Assembly: GCA_965232815.1 (NCBI GenBank)
Contig: OZ247427.1
Coordinates: 2,046,001-2,110,000 of the forward strand
Direction: 5' to 3'
Source of the DNA: Bin87 sp026710825
GTDB taxonomy: Bacteria > Chloroflexota > Dehalococcoidia > Lucifugimonadales > UBA3495
Length of the DNA stretch: 64,000 bases
Below, piece by piece: positions 55,099-62,294 of the stretch; position 1 is the stretch's first letter, and every line of letters starts with the position of its first letter. The translations under genes and the position numbers were made by a program. The notes under the pieces were generated by a model that was not told the DNA's origin, did no database searches, and worked only from the letters and a program-made list of their open reading frames with translations.

Positions 55099-56052
55099 AT
55101 GAGTGAACGAGTGGGCGGCAAGGTGCTGGCGCTGGCCGGCGGCGTCGGCGGCGCCAAGCTGGCGCTGGGCCTGGCGAGGATTTTGCCGCCGGAACGGCTG
55201 GTCATTGTGGTGAACACCGGGGACGACGAGGAGTTCCACGGGCTGCACGTGTCGCCGGACCTGGATACCATGACCTACACGCTGTCGGGGTGGTACAACC
55301 AAGAGACCGGATGGGGAGTGGCTGGGGATTCATTTGAAATGCTGGCTGTGCTGAACCGTCTGGGCTCGGACACATGGTTCAACCTGGGCGACCGGGACTT
55401 CGCGATGCACATACGGCGGACGGAACTGCTGCGGCAGGGTATGACGCTGTCGCAGGTGACGGCGGAGTTGACCGGGCGGCTGGGGATCGAGCACGCGATA
55501 GTTCCGATGAGTGACGAACCGGTTCGGACGGTGCTGGAGACGGACGCGGGCACCCTGTCGATGCAGGAATACTTCGTGAAACACCGGGCGGGCCCCGTGG
55601 TGAGGTCGATCAGGTACGCCGGAGCTGACGAGGCGACGCCGTCGCCGGGGTTTGCGGAGGCGCTGGGGTCGGCCGATATGATCGTGTTCTGCCCGTCGAA
55701 TCCGCACCTGAGCGTCGCGCCAATACTGGCGATTCCGGGCGTGCGGGATGCAATAGAGGGTCATTCGGCCTGTCGGATGGCGGTCAGTCCCATTGTTGGC
55801 GGCGACGCGGTGCGTGGGCCGGCCGGCAAGATCATGGGTGAACTGGGCGCGGAAGTCTCCGCAGTGGGAGTCGCCAGGGAGTACGCAGGCCTGTGCGACG
55901 TGCTGGTGGTGGATACCCAGGACGCCAGGTTGGCGGATGCGATCGCGTCAGTGAGCATCAGACCTGTGGTAACGGATACAATAATGCAAACGGACGACGA
56001 CAAGATAGCGTTGGCACGGACGGTTTTGCAGTTGGCCGAATTCGCGGAGTGA
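55099..56052 (+). CDS. cofD: 2-phospho-L-lactate transferase CofD
   Basis: The 317-residue protein transfers the phospholactyl (or related) moiety from the nucleotide-activated donor made by CofC to FO, giving F420-0 or its dehydro form. The N-terminus VLALAGGVGGAKLALGLARIL binds the donor. LVIVVNTGDDEEFHGLHVSPDLDTMTYTLSG (about 35-65) is the FO/metal-binding block of the family. VSPIVGGDAVRGPAGKIM lies near 235. It starts three bases after cofH and is followed by cofC six bases later. Confidence 0.95.
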   Translation: MSERVGGKVLALAGGVGGAKLALGLARILPPERLVIVVNTGDDEEFHGLHVSPDLDTMTYTLSGWYNQETGWGVAGDSFEMLAVLNRLGSDTWFNLGDRDFAMHIRRTELLRQGMTLSQVTAELTGRLGIEHAIVPMSDEPVRTVLETDAGTLSMQEYFVKHRAGPVVRSIRYAGADEATPSPGFAEALGSADMIVFCPSNPHLSVAPILAIPGVRDAIEGHSACRMAVSPIVGGDAVRGPAGKIMGELGAEVSAVGVAREYAGLCDVLVVDTQDARLADAIASVSIRPVVTDTIMQTDDDKIALARTVLQLAEFAE

Positions 56053-56057
56053 CGAAG

Positions 56058-56747
56058 ATGTTGACGGAATCGGGAACCGACTTGAATCCATCGGTGTTGC
56101 CGATTGTGCCGATGAAACCGCTGTCCCAGTGCAAGACCCGACTGGAACGGGTGATGGGGACGCAGGACCGGGCGGACCTGACCATCGGCATGTTGCGTCG
56201 GGTATTGCTGGCAATACGCGGGGCAGGCGTTGAACCTTTCTGGGTGATTGGAGGCGATGAGCGGATACGGAACATTTCGCGGACGCTGGGCGCCACGTGG
56301 ATGGAGGATCTGGGTCGGAACCTCAACGACACCATAACGAAGGCGTTCGAGAATGCCCGTATGCGCGAGGTTTCGGCGCTGTATCTGCCCGGTGATCTGC
56401 CGTTCATCAAGCCGGCTGACATTCACCAGTTGATTCGCAGCGCCCAGCATCAGCACAACGTCACGCTTTCGCCGGCGCGCCGGGACGGAGGGACCAACGC
56501 GATCCTGGTGCCCCACGACCTGATCCCGTATTTCAGGCCGGAGTTGGGGAGCAACAGCTTCCGCAAGCACGTGGGGACAGCGGCCCGCATGGGCGTGTCG
56601 GTCGCCTTCTATTACAGTGGAGGCATGGGGTTTGACCTGGACGACGGGTCGGACCTGGACGAATATGAGCATATGGAGCCGGGCCTGCTGGAGCGCTTAA
56701 TGGGCCGCAAGCCGGGCGATATCAATCGGAGGCCGTTGGATCTGTGA
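56058..56747 (+). CDS. cofC: 2-phospho-L-lactate guanylyltransferase CofC
   Basis: The 229-residue nucleotidyltransferase activates 2-phospholactate (or phosphoenolpyruvate in some lineages) with GTP for CofD. The N-terminal block VLPIVPMKPLSQCKTRLERVM is the CofC version of the NTP-binding loop. LYLPGDLPFIKPADIHQL near 115 is the metal-binding Asp block, and RDGGTNAILV near 150 contacts substrate. The ATG at 56058 is favoured over upstream frames that overlap cofD deeply. Its stop overlaps the GTG of the next gene (GTGA), coupling it to an LLM enzyme. Confidence 0.92.
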   Translation: MLTESGTDLNPSVLPIVPMKPLSQCKTRLERVMGTQDRADLTIGMLRRVLLAIRGAGVEPFWVIGGDERIRNISRTLGATWMEDLGRNLNDTITKAFENARMREVSALYLPGDLPFIKPADIHQLIRSAQHQHNVTLSPARRDGGTNAILVPHDLIPYFRPELGSNSFRKHVGTAARMGVSVAFYYSGGMGFDLDDGSDLDEYEHMEPGLLERLMGRKPGDINRRPLDL

Positions 56748-57748
56748 GAGCGAACGCTACAAAATCAGGATCGGTGCAACTGGGTTGCCTGCTGCCCACG
56801 CGTGGGTTGCTGCTGGAGGACGACAAACCGACGGACGCCGAGTCGGTATTGCGGCTGGCGACGTGGGCGGAAGAGGCTGGGCTGGACTCGGTCTGGGTCG
56901 GCGACAGTTTGACGGCCAAGCCCCGACTGGAGGCGATGACGACGCTGGCGGCGATTGCGGCGCGGACATCGCGGGTCCGGCTGGGCACAGCGGTGATGCT
57001 GATGGCACTGCGGCACCCGGTATTGTTGGCGCAGATGGTGGGGACTGTGGACCTGATTTCAGGGGGACGACTGCAGTTAGGGGTCGGCGTTGGCGGAGCG
57101 TTCAACGCAATGCAGCAGGCGGAGTGGCGCAATGCCCAGGTGAACCAACGAACTCGCGCGCCCCGGCTGGAAGAAATGATGCAGGTGATCAAGGGCCTGG
57201 GGAATCAGGAACCGTTCAGCTTTGCAGGGCGGCATTTTGAGTTGGACGACGTGGTGATGCAGCCCACGCCGGTGCAGGACAACGGCGTACCGGTGTACCT
57301 GGGCGTGCACTGGCACGGACGTGGCGACGGCCAGGGAGCGCAGCGGGAACGGCAGGCCCGGCGAGCGGCCCGTTTGGCCGATGGGATCATCTCGATATCG
57401 GCGACAACGGATGAGTTCGTTGAGTTGAACGAGACCGTGGACAGTTATTGCGCGGAGTATGGGCGGGATTCCGATGAAATGTCGTCCGTGATGTACATGA
57501 CCGTGAACATGGACGAGGACATCAAGCGAGCAGAGGCGGAGGCGGAGGACTGGTTGCTGGGATACTACGGCGCGAACATCTGGGGTGACCGCTGGGGTCC
57601 TTTCGGCGGCGCGGAGCGGGTGCGGGAACGGATCCATGCCTACACCGAGGCGGGCGCGGACCAGGTGGTGGTGAGGTTTGCGTCATACCGGCAGGAAGAG
57701 CAGATGCAGACTTTCCTAGAGCAGGTTGCGCCGGACTTCACCCGGTAA
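56744..57748 (+). CDS. LLM-class, probably F420-dependent, oxidoreductase
   Basis: The 334-residue luciferase-like protein starts at a GTG whose bases overlap the cofC stop. It shows QLGCLLPTRGLLL, ATWAEEAGLDSVWVGDSLTAKPRLEAMTTLAAIAARTSRVRLGTAVMLMALRHPVLLAQMVGTVDLISGGRLQLGVGVGG (residues about 40-120), and a shortened C-terminal lid. Position at the end of the cof operon and translational coupling make F420 the likely cofactor, in contrast to FMN for other members. The substrate is unknown. An ACATCGATGAACAGGATGGAT-type repeat follows at about 57760. Confidence 0.85.
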   Translation: MRANATKSGSVQLGCLLPTRGLLLEDDKPTDAESVLRLATWAEEAGLDSVWVGDSLTAKPRLEAMTTLAAIAARTSRVRLGTAVMLMALRHPVLLAQMVGTVDLISGGRLQLGVGVGGAFNAMQQAEWRNAQVNQRTRAPRLEEMMQVIKGLGNQEPFSFAGRHFELDDVVMQPTPVQDNGVPVYLGVHWHGRGDGQGAQRERQARRAARLADGIISISATTDEFVELNETVDSYCAEYGRDSDEMSSVMYMTVNMDEDIKRAEAEAEDWLLGYYGANIWGDRWGPFGGAERVRERIHAYTEAGADQVVVRFASYRQEEQMQTFLEQVAPDFTR

Positions 57749-57888
57749 CGGTTTCTTTACATCGATGAACAGGATGGATAGGATTCACTCCATCCTCCGC
57801 CGGATAGGCGAGCCCTCGATCCCGCCAAGGGAACCCGCAGCCAGCCCGGGACGAACGGTGAGATAAACACTTTCGAAAGAGGCATTCC

Positions 57889-58662
57889 GTGTACCCGATT
57901 GATTTGACGGGCCGCAATGCGGTCATATTTGGTGTGGCGAACGACCGCAGCATCGCATGGGCGATCGCCAAAACCCTGGCCGAGAGCGGCGCGAGGATTG
58001 CGCTGACGTACCAGAACGACCGGTTGAAAGACCGGGTGGCGCGTCTGGCCGACACGCTGGAGCACGCGGTGATCCTCCCGTGCGACGCGTCTGAAGACGG
58101 GCAGATCGAGGCGGTTTTTGCGGATCTGCAGTCGCAGATGGGCAGCCTATCGGTGCTGGTGCACAGCATCGCGTTTGCAAATCGGGAGGATCTCGCAGGA
58201 CGGCTGGCGGATACCGGGCGCGACGGGTTCCGGCTGGCGCTGGAGATCAGCGCGTTTACGCTGTTGCCGATGGTCAAGCACGCCGCTCCGCTGATGACGG
58301 ACGGCGGGAGCGTGATCGCGATGACGTTCCACGCGTCGAGCCGGGTGTATCCGGGTTACAACGTAATGGGTACGGCCAAAGCCGCGCTGGAGCACGAGGT
58401 ACGGCAGTTGGCCCATGAGTATGGCGGCGACGGCATCCGGGTCAACGCCATTTCGGCGGGGCCGGTAGATACGCTGGCGGCGCGGGGTATCAGCGGGTTC
58501 CTGGACATGAAACGGGCCCACGCGGAAAAGGCGCCGTTGCAGCGGAACATCACGGCGGACGAGGTGGCGAAGACGGCGCTGTTCCTGTCCAGTGACCTGT
58601 CGACGGGAGTGACCGGTACGGTGCTACCGGTGGACGCCGGCTATCACATAATGGCGGTCTAG
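57889..58662 (+). CDS. fabI: Enoyl-ACP reductase FabI
   Basis: The 257-residue SDR enzyme reduces the trans-2-enoyl-ACP double bond in fatty acid elongation. NAVIFGVANDRSIAWAIAKTLAE is the FabI NAD-binding variant of the Gly motif. LVHSIAFANREDL near 90 and SRVYPGYNVMGTAKAALE, with the Tyr and Lys of the active site, follow; ISAGPVDTLAARGI comes after these. Length and motifs are of FabI rather than a general SDR. It is alone on its transcript, about 140 bp after the F420 operon. Confidence 0.92.
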   Translation: MYPIDLTGRNAVIFGVANDRSIAWAIAKTLAESGARIALTYQNDRLKDRVARLADTLEHAVILPCDASEDGQIEAVFADLQSQMGSLSVLVHSIAFANREDLAGRLADTGRDGFRLALEISAFTLLPMVKHAAPLMTDGGSVIAMTFHASSRVYPGYNVMGTAKAALEHEVRQLAHEYGGDGIRVNAISAGPVDTLAARGISGFLDMKRAHAEKAPLQRNITADEVAKTALFLSSDLSTGVTGTVLPVDAGYHIMAV

Positions 58663-58785
58663 CGTCGGGAGTGTTGCTGGGGACGTCGACCGTTCCCGAG
58701 CATAGATTGCGCCTCAACATCGACGGCGTGTGATGCCAGGGTCATTCCGGGCAAACCCAATCGCGGTCGCGGGGAAGACGTTGCG

Positions 58786-58803
58786 TTCCTGCGGAAGCAG
58801 GAA
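58786..58803. repeat. TTCCTGC/GCAGGAA hairpin between fabI and the next gene
   Basis: A perfect 7-bp stem with a 4-nt loop followed by TGACGGG, a member of the dispersed GGATTCC/GGAATGAC family, here between two convergent genes. A second degenerate copy lies just upstream in opposite orientation (about 58739-58770). Confidence 0.6.
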
Positions 58804-58870
58804 TGACGGGCGCAGTGGGGAAGGATGACGCGAAGTGCAGGAGCTTTGGAGCCCCGCGGCACCGGCGGCG

Positions 58871-59635
58871 TCAGATGGCTTCGAGTTGGGCCTGGTCGGC
58901 GGCAGCCTTTTCGCTGAGTCCGAGTTCGTTGTAGGCCTTGGCGCGGTTGGCCCAAGCGTCGCGGTAGCGGGGGTCGAGGGCGATGGCTTTGGTGAACTGG
59001 TCAACGGCTTCGCGCACCCGTCCCTGGTTGACCAGCGCCAATCCCGCTTCGGTCATCGCGGAGGCGGTCAGGGGCCGGGTGATCTTGTTGGGCACTGCTG
59101 TGAACGCGGGTCCCGGGTCGGGCGCCGGAGTTTGCGCGGCCGCCATGGCCGTCTCGGTATTCTGCTGCTCGGCTGCCAATACCGGATCGACGGTGACCGT
59201 GGGAGCGGGCTGTTCCGCGTTGGCGGTCGCCTCGGGCACGTCTTCGGACGTGGATGCGACGACCACTTCCGGCGCAGGCGCGGCGTCCGCGGCGGGTTCA
59301 TCAGTGGCATACGGCCGGCTCAGTTCCCAACCGCAGTTGGTGCAGAAATTGGGACCGGGCTCGTGAGCGTGCTGACACCGTGGGCAGTAGACGTTAGGAT
59401 CCACTTCGTCTTCGTCGCCGACGGGTTGGCGGTTGGGAATAAACACCAACGCAACCATGGGGCCCATGCACAAGATTGTGACCGCATCCGGCAACGCATC
59501 GATGAGGTAGACCGCGATGGCGGGAAGGGCGGCGGCCCCAGCCCAGAGCAGCATGTTTCGACGCTTTCTCGAGGCCAGCCGGGCAGTCCACAAGACAACG
59601 AACAAAACAGACAGGATTTGTAGAATTACATCCAT
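58871..59635 (-). CDS. Membrane protein with zinc ribbon and TPR
   Basis: The 254-residue protein has two or three N-terminal transmembrane segments (about 3-16, 28-45, 50-67). A zinc ribbon follows (YCPRCQHAHEPGPNFCTNCGWE, CxxC-x12-CxxC) around 83-104. An Ala/Pro/Thr-rich linker runs to about 185, then a TPR-like helical C-terminus (ALVNQGRVREAVDQFTKAIALDPRYRDAWANRAKAYNELG). The soluble part probably faces the cytoplasm and binds a partner. No enzymatic motif is seen and the function is unknown. Confidence 0.75.
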   Translation of the reverse strand: MDVILQILSVLFVVLWTARLASRKRRNMLLWAGAAALPAIAVYLIDALPDAVTILCMGPMVALVFIPNRQPVGDEDEVDPNVYCPRCQHAHEPGPNFCTNCGWELSRPYATDEPAADAAPAPEVVVASTSEDVPEATANAEQPAPTVTVDPVLAAEQQNTETAMAAAQTPAPDPGPAFTAVPNKITRPLTASAMTEAGLALVNQGRVREAVDQFTKAIALDPRYRDAWANRAKAYNELGLSEKAAADQAQLEAI

Positions 59636-59724
59636 ACTTACCCGTTATCCGTTAGTGCGGGATTTATTATAACCGGATTGCGCCAGCGTGGGCAAACCGA
59701 GCGCAGCCGCCGTGTCGTGACAAA

Positions 59725-59754
59725 TTGACAGTGGCAAACTGGCGATGCTATCGT
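59725..59754 (+). promoter_or_regulatory. Promoter of the class V FBPase gene
   Basis: TTGACA (59725-59730), an 18-nt spacer ending in TGC, and TATCGT (59749-59754) form a strong -35 with an extended but weak -10. Transcription would start near 59761, which excludes an upstream start at 59745 for the gene. Confidence 0.6.
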
Positions 59755-59840
59755 ACAGTTTACCAAACTCGAGCAAATCAGGTTTGAAACGCATCGAATC
59801 GGGTATAGAAACGACCGATCCGACGAGAGGGAGAAATCAG

Positions 59841-61016
59841 ATGGATTTGACGATTTCCGTGCTGAAAGCCGACGTGGGTTCGATCGGCGGCCACACCAAG
59901 CCATCGGACAGGATGATGGATGCCGTGAATGCCGCCAAGGATCGGGCGATCAAGGACGGGCTTTTGATCGACGCATACGTGGGGCATACGGGTGATGACA
60001 TCTGCATCACCAGTACGCACACGAGAGGGGACAACGACGAGGCGGTGCACCAGTTCGCCTGGAACACTTTCCTCGAAGCGACGGAGATCGCCAGGCAATA
60101 CGGGCTCTATGGAGCCGGTCAGGATTTGCTGGTGGACGCGCCGTCGGGGAACATCCGCGGAGCCGGGCCGGCGGTGGCTGAGATCACCTTCGACCACGAC
60201 CCGATCAAGACCAACCCGCTGCGTCCGGCGGAATCATTCTTTGTGCTGGCGGCGGACAAGTGCGGGCCGGGCGCATACAACCTGCCCACATTCCTGGGTT
60301 TCGCCGATCCCATGTACTGTGCGGGCCTGATGCTGCCGCGACTGGGCGACGGCTTCACGTTCAACATCATCGACATGGACAACACCGACGGCGACAGCCT
60401 CATCTCGCTGAACGCTCCCGAGGATTACTACAAGATAACGGTGCTGCTGCGGGACAACGAGCGTTTCGCCATCGAGAGCGTCGTGTCGCGGTACAGTGGA
60501 CAGACGGCCGCAGCGATCTCTGCGACGCGTCTGCACAACATCGCAGGAAGCTACACTGGCAAGGACGACCCGGTGGCCGTGGTGCGAAACCAGGGCATCT
60601 TCCCGGCGCCGGAAGAGTTGATCTCACCCTACACCAAGGCACACTACATCGGCGGAGACGCGAGGGGTTCGCATGTGATGCCCCTGATGCCAGTTGCCAT
60701 AAACACCGCGGTTACCGGGATGTACTGCCTGCCGCTGGTGTCCTGCGTAGGTTTCAGCATCAACGGGGAAGGCAAGTTCTCCGAGTCCTCGACGGACTTC
60801 TTCGACAACCCTGCCTGGGACCATACCCGTATGCTGGCGCAGGAGAAGGGTATCGCGATGCGCTCGCAGGGTTGGTCCGGCGCGGCCATGCTGCCCTACG
60901 GCGAGTTGGAATACTCGGGCTTCCGGCAGAGCATTGGAGACCTGGTGGACCGGTTTGCGATCCGCGCCAACGGGCACCAGCCGGCGGAGGCGATGGTCAC
61001 CGGCGACAACGACTAA
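59841..61016 (+). CDS. Fructose-1,6-bisphosphate aldolase/phosphatase (class V FBPase)
   Basis: The 391-residue protein is the bifunctional gluconeogenic enzyme best known from archaea: it condenses triose phosphates and dephosphorylates the product to fructose 6-phosphate. The N-terminus LTISVLKADVGSIGGHTKPSD is the metal-binding start. YVGHTGDDICITSTHT, LLVDAPSGNIRGAGPAVAEITFDHDPIKT, and the late GDARGSHVMPLMPVAINTAVTG and FDNPAWDHTRMLAQEKG blocks fit. The ATG at 59841, behind GGGAGAAATCAG, gives the canonical N-terminus. Its presence implies gluconeogenic, possibly autotrophic or mixotrophic, carbon flow. Confidence 0.92.
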   Translation: MDLTISVLKADVGSIGGHTKPSDRMMDAVNAAKDRAIKDGLLIDAYVGHTGDDICITSTHTRGDNDEAVHQFAWNTFLEATEIARQYGLYGAGQDLLVDAPSGNIRGAGPAVAEITFDHDPIKTNPLRPAESFFVLAADKCGPGAYNLPTFLGFADPMYCAGLMLPRLGDGFTFNIIDMDNTDGDSLISLNAPEDYYKITVLLRDNERFAIESVVSRYSGQTAAAISATRLHNIAGSYTGKDDPVAVVRNQGIFPAPEELISPYTKAHYIGGDARGSHVMPLMPVAINTAVTGMYCLPLVSCVGFSINGEGKFSESSTDFFDNPAWDHTRMLAQEKGIAMRSQGWSGAAMLPYGELEYSGFRQSIGDLVDRFAIRANGHQPAEAMVTGDND

Positions 61017-61034
61017 CGAATCGTCATATGGACG

Positions 61035-61067
61035 AAAAAACCAGGGGCGGGTTTCAAACCCGCCCCT
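61035..61067 (-). terminator. Intrinsic terminator of the aminotransferase gene
   Basis: A 12-bp perfect inverted repeat (61043-61054 with 61056-61067, GGGGCGGGTTT type) is followed on the minus strand by a T-run (61040-61035). It lies between two convergent genes and shares its CGCCCCTACG tail with repeats near 33124 and 34064, so a dispersed element seems to be used as a terminator. Confidence 0.7.
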
Positions 61068-61094
61068 ACGTGTTGGTGGCTGGAGAGATTTTTG

Positions 61095-62282
61095 CTAGCC
61101 GTTGAAGATGCCGTGACGTTCGAAGATGTTGGCGAGTTCGGCGATGCCTTCGGACACGGTTTCGGCGGTGGGATGGCCGAAGCAGAGGCGGGCCATGTTG
61201 GTCCCGTTGCCTTCCGGCGAGAACATGGCGCCGTTGTAATAGCCGACGCCTTCCTGGAATGACTGTTCCTGAAGGCCGGCGAGATCGGTGCCTTCGGGCA
61301 TGGTCAGCCAGATGTACAGGCCACCCTCGGGTTTGTTCCAGGTGGCGCGGTTGCCGAAATGTTCGCCGAGGGCGGCGAGCATGGCGTCGCGCTTAACGCG
61401 GAGGGCCTGGTTCTCGTCGTCGATATGGTCATACATGTGGTTGCGCAAGTATTCCTCGATGGCCAGGGCAGCGAACTGGTTGACTCCGCCTGACTTGAAG
61501 CTGAGCGCGCGCGACCGGACGGCTTCGGGGGCTACCAGATAACCCATGCGGACGCCCGGAGCGATTATCTTGGACATCGAGCCGACGTACAGGACCTGGC
61601 CGCTGTCGTCCATGCTGCTCATTGACGTAACGTCCTGTCCCTCGAAGCGGAGGTCGACGTAGCAGTCGTCCTCGAGGACGGGGACGCCGTGGCTCTGGCA
61701 GATTTCCAGGGTGCGCTGTCGGCGTTCCAGGGTCATGGTCCACCCCAAGGGGTTCTGGAAGGTGGGGATGGAATACAGGAACTTCACCTTTTTTCCGGCC
61801 GCGTGCTGGGCTCGAATGGTCTCGTCCAAGGCCTCGGGGATCAGGCCCTGATCGTCGCATTTGACACCGACGACCTGGGCGCTCCAGAGACGCATCTGGC
61901 GCATGGTGCCGAGGTAGACGTACTCTTCCGTGAGCAGCACGTCCCCCGGGTCGGTGAGGGCCTGGATCAGCATGTTGATGGCTTCACCGGAACCGGAGGT
62001 GAGGATGATGTCCTCGGCGGACACGTCCATCTGGCGGTCGCGGCGGAGCTTGTCGGCGACGAATTCACGGAGAGGCGGGTAGCCGGCGGCCACCGGGTAA
62101 TAGGCCAGGTCGCGGCCCTCGCGCTCCAGGGCGACACGCAAGGCATCCACGAGGCCATCGAGGGGCAGCGTGTCGGGGTCGGGGTAGGCGACGGCGAAGT
62201 CGTACTTGGCGTTGCGGTTGACGCCCCGGGTAGTGATGGGCGCGTGGGCCGCGAACAAGTCGTCGTAGTTGAACTGGGTCAT
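61095..62282 (-). CDS. PLP-dependent aminotransferase (MocR/2-aminoadipate type, class I)
   Basis: The 395-residue fold-type I aminotransferase has YDFAVAYPDPDTLPLDGLVDALR, GYPPLREFVADKLRRDR, the cofactor-contact stretch ILTSGSGEAINMLIQAL, FLYSIPTFQNPLGWTMTLERR, VLEDDCYVDLRFEG, and the PLP-lysine site VGSMSKIIAPGVRMGYL near residue 245. No DNA-binding domain is attached, so it is an enzyme of the 2-aminoadipate or aromatic/branched-chain type rather than a MocR regulator. It lies 12 bp after aspS on the same strand; the amino donor and acceptor are not evident. Confidence 0.88.
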   Translation of the reverse strand: MTQFNYDDLFAAHAPITTRGVNRNAKYDFAVAYPDPDTLPLDGLVDALRVALEREGRDLAYYPVAAGYPPLREFVADKLRRDRQMDVSAEDIILTSGSGEAINMLIQALTDPGDVLLTEEYVYLGTMRQMRLWSAQVVGVKCDDQGLIPEALDETIRAQHAAGKKVKFLYSIPTFQNPLGWTMTLERRQRTLEICQSHGVPVLEDDCYVDLRFEGQDVTSMSSMDDSGQVLYVGSMSKIIAPGVRMGYLVAPEAVRSRALSFKSGGVNQFAALAIEEYLRNHMYDHIDDENQALRVKRDAMLAALGEHFGNRATWNKPEGGLYIWLTMPEGTDLAGLQEQSFQEGVGYYNGAMFSPEGNGTNMARLCFGHPTAETVSEGIAELANIFERHGIFNG

Positions 62283-62294
62283 GGTATGTCTCCT

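Noticed and set aside
59745..59840. Upstream extension of the class V FBPase
   Set aside because: The extra residues would be encoded across the promoter and the leader; the family start matches the ATG at 59841.
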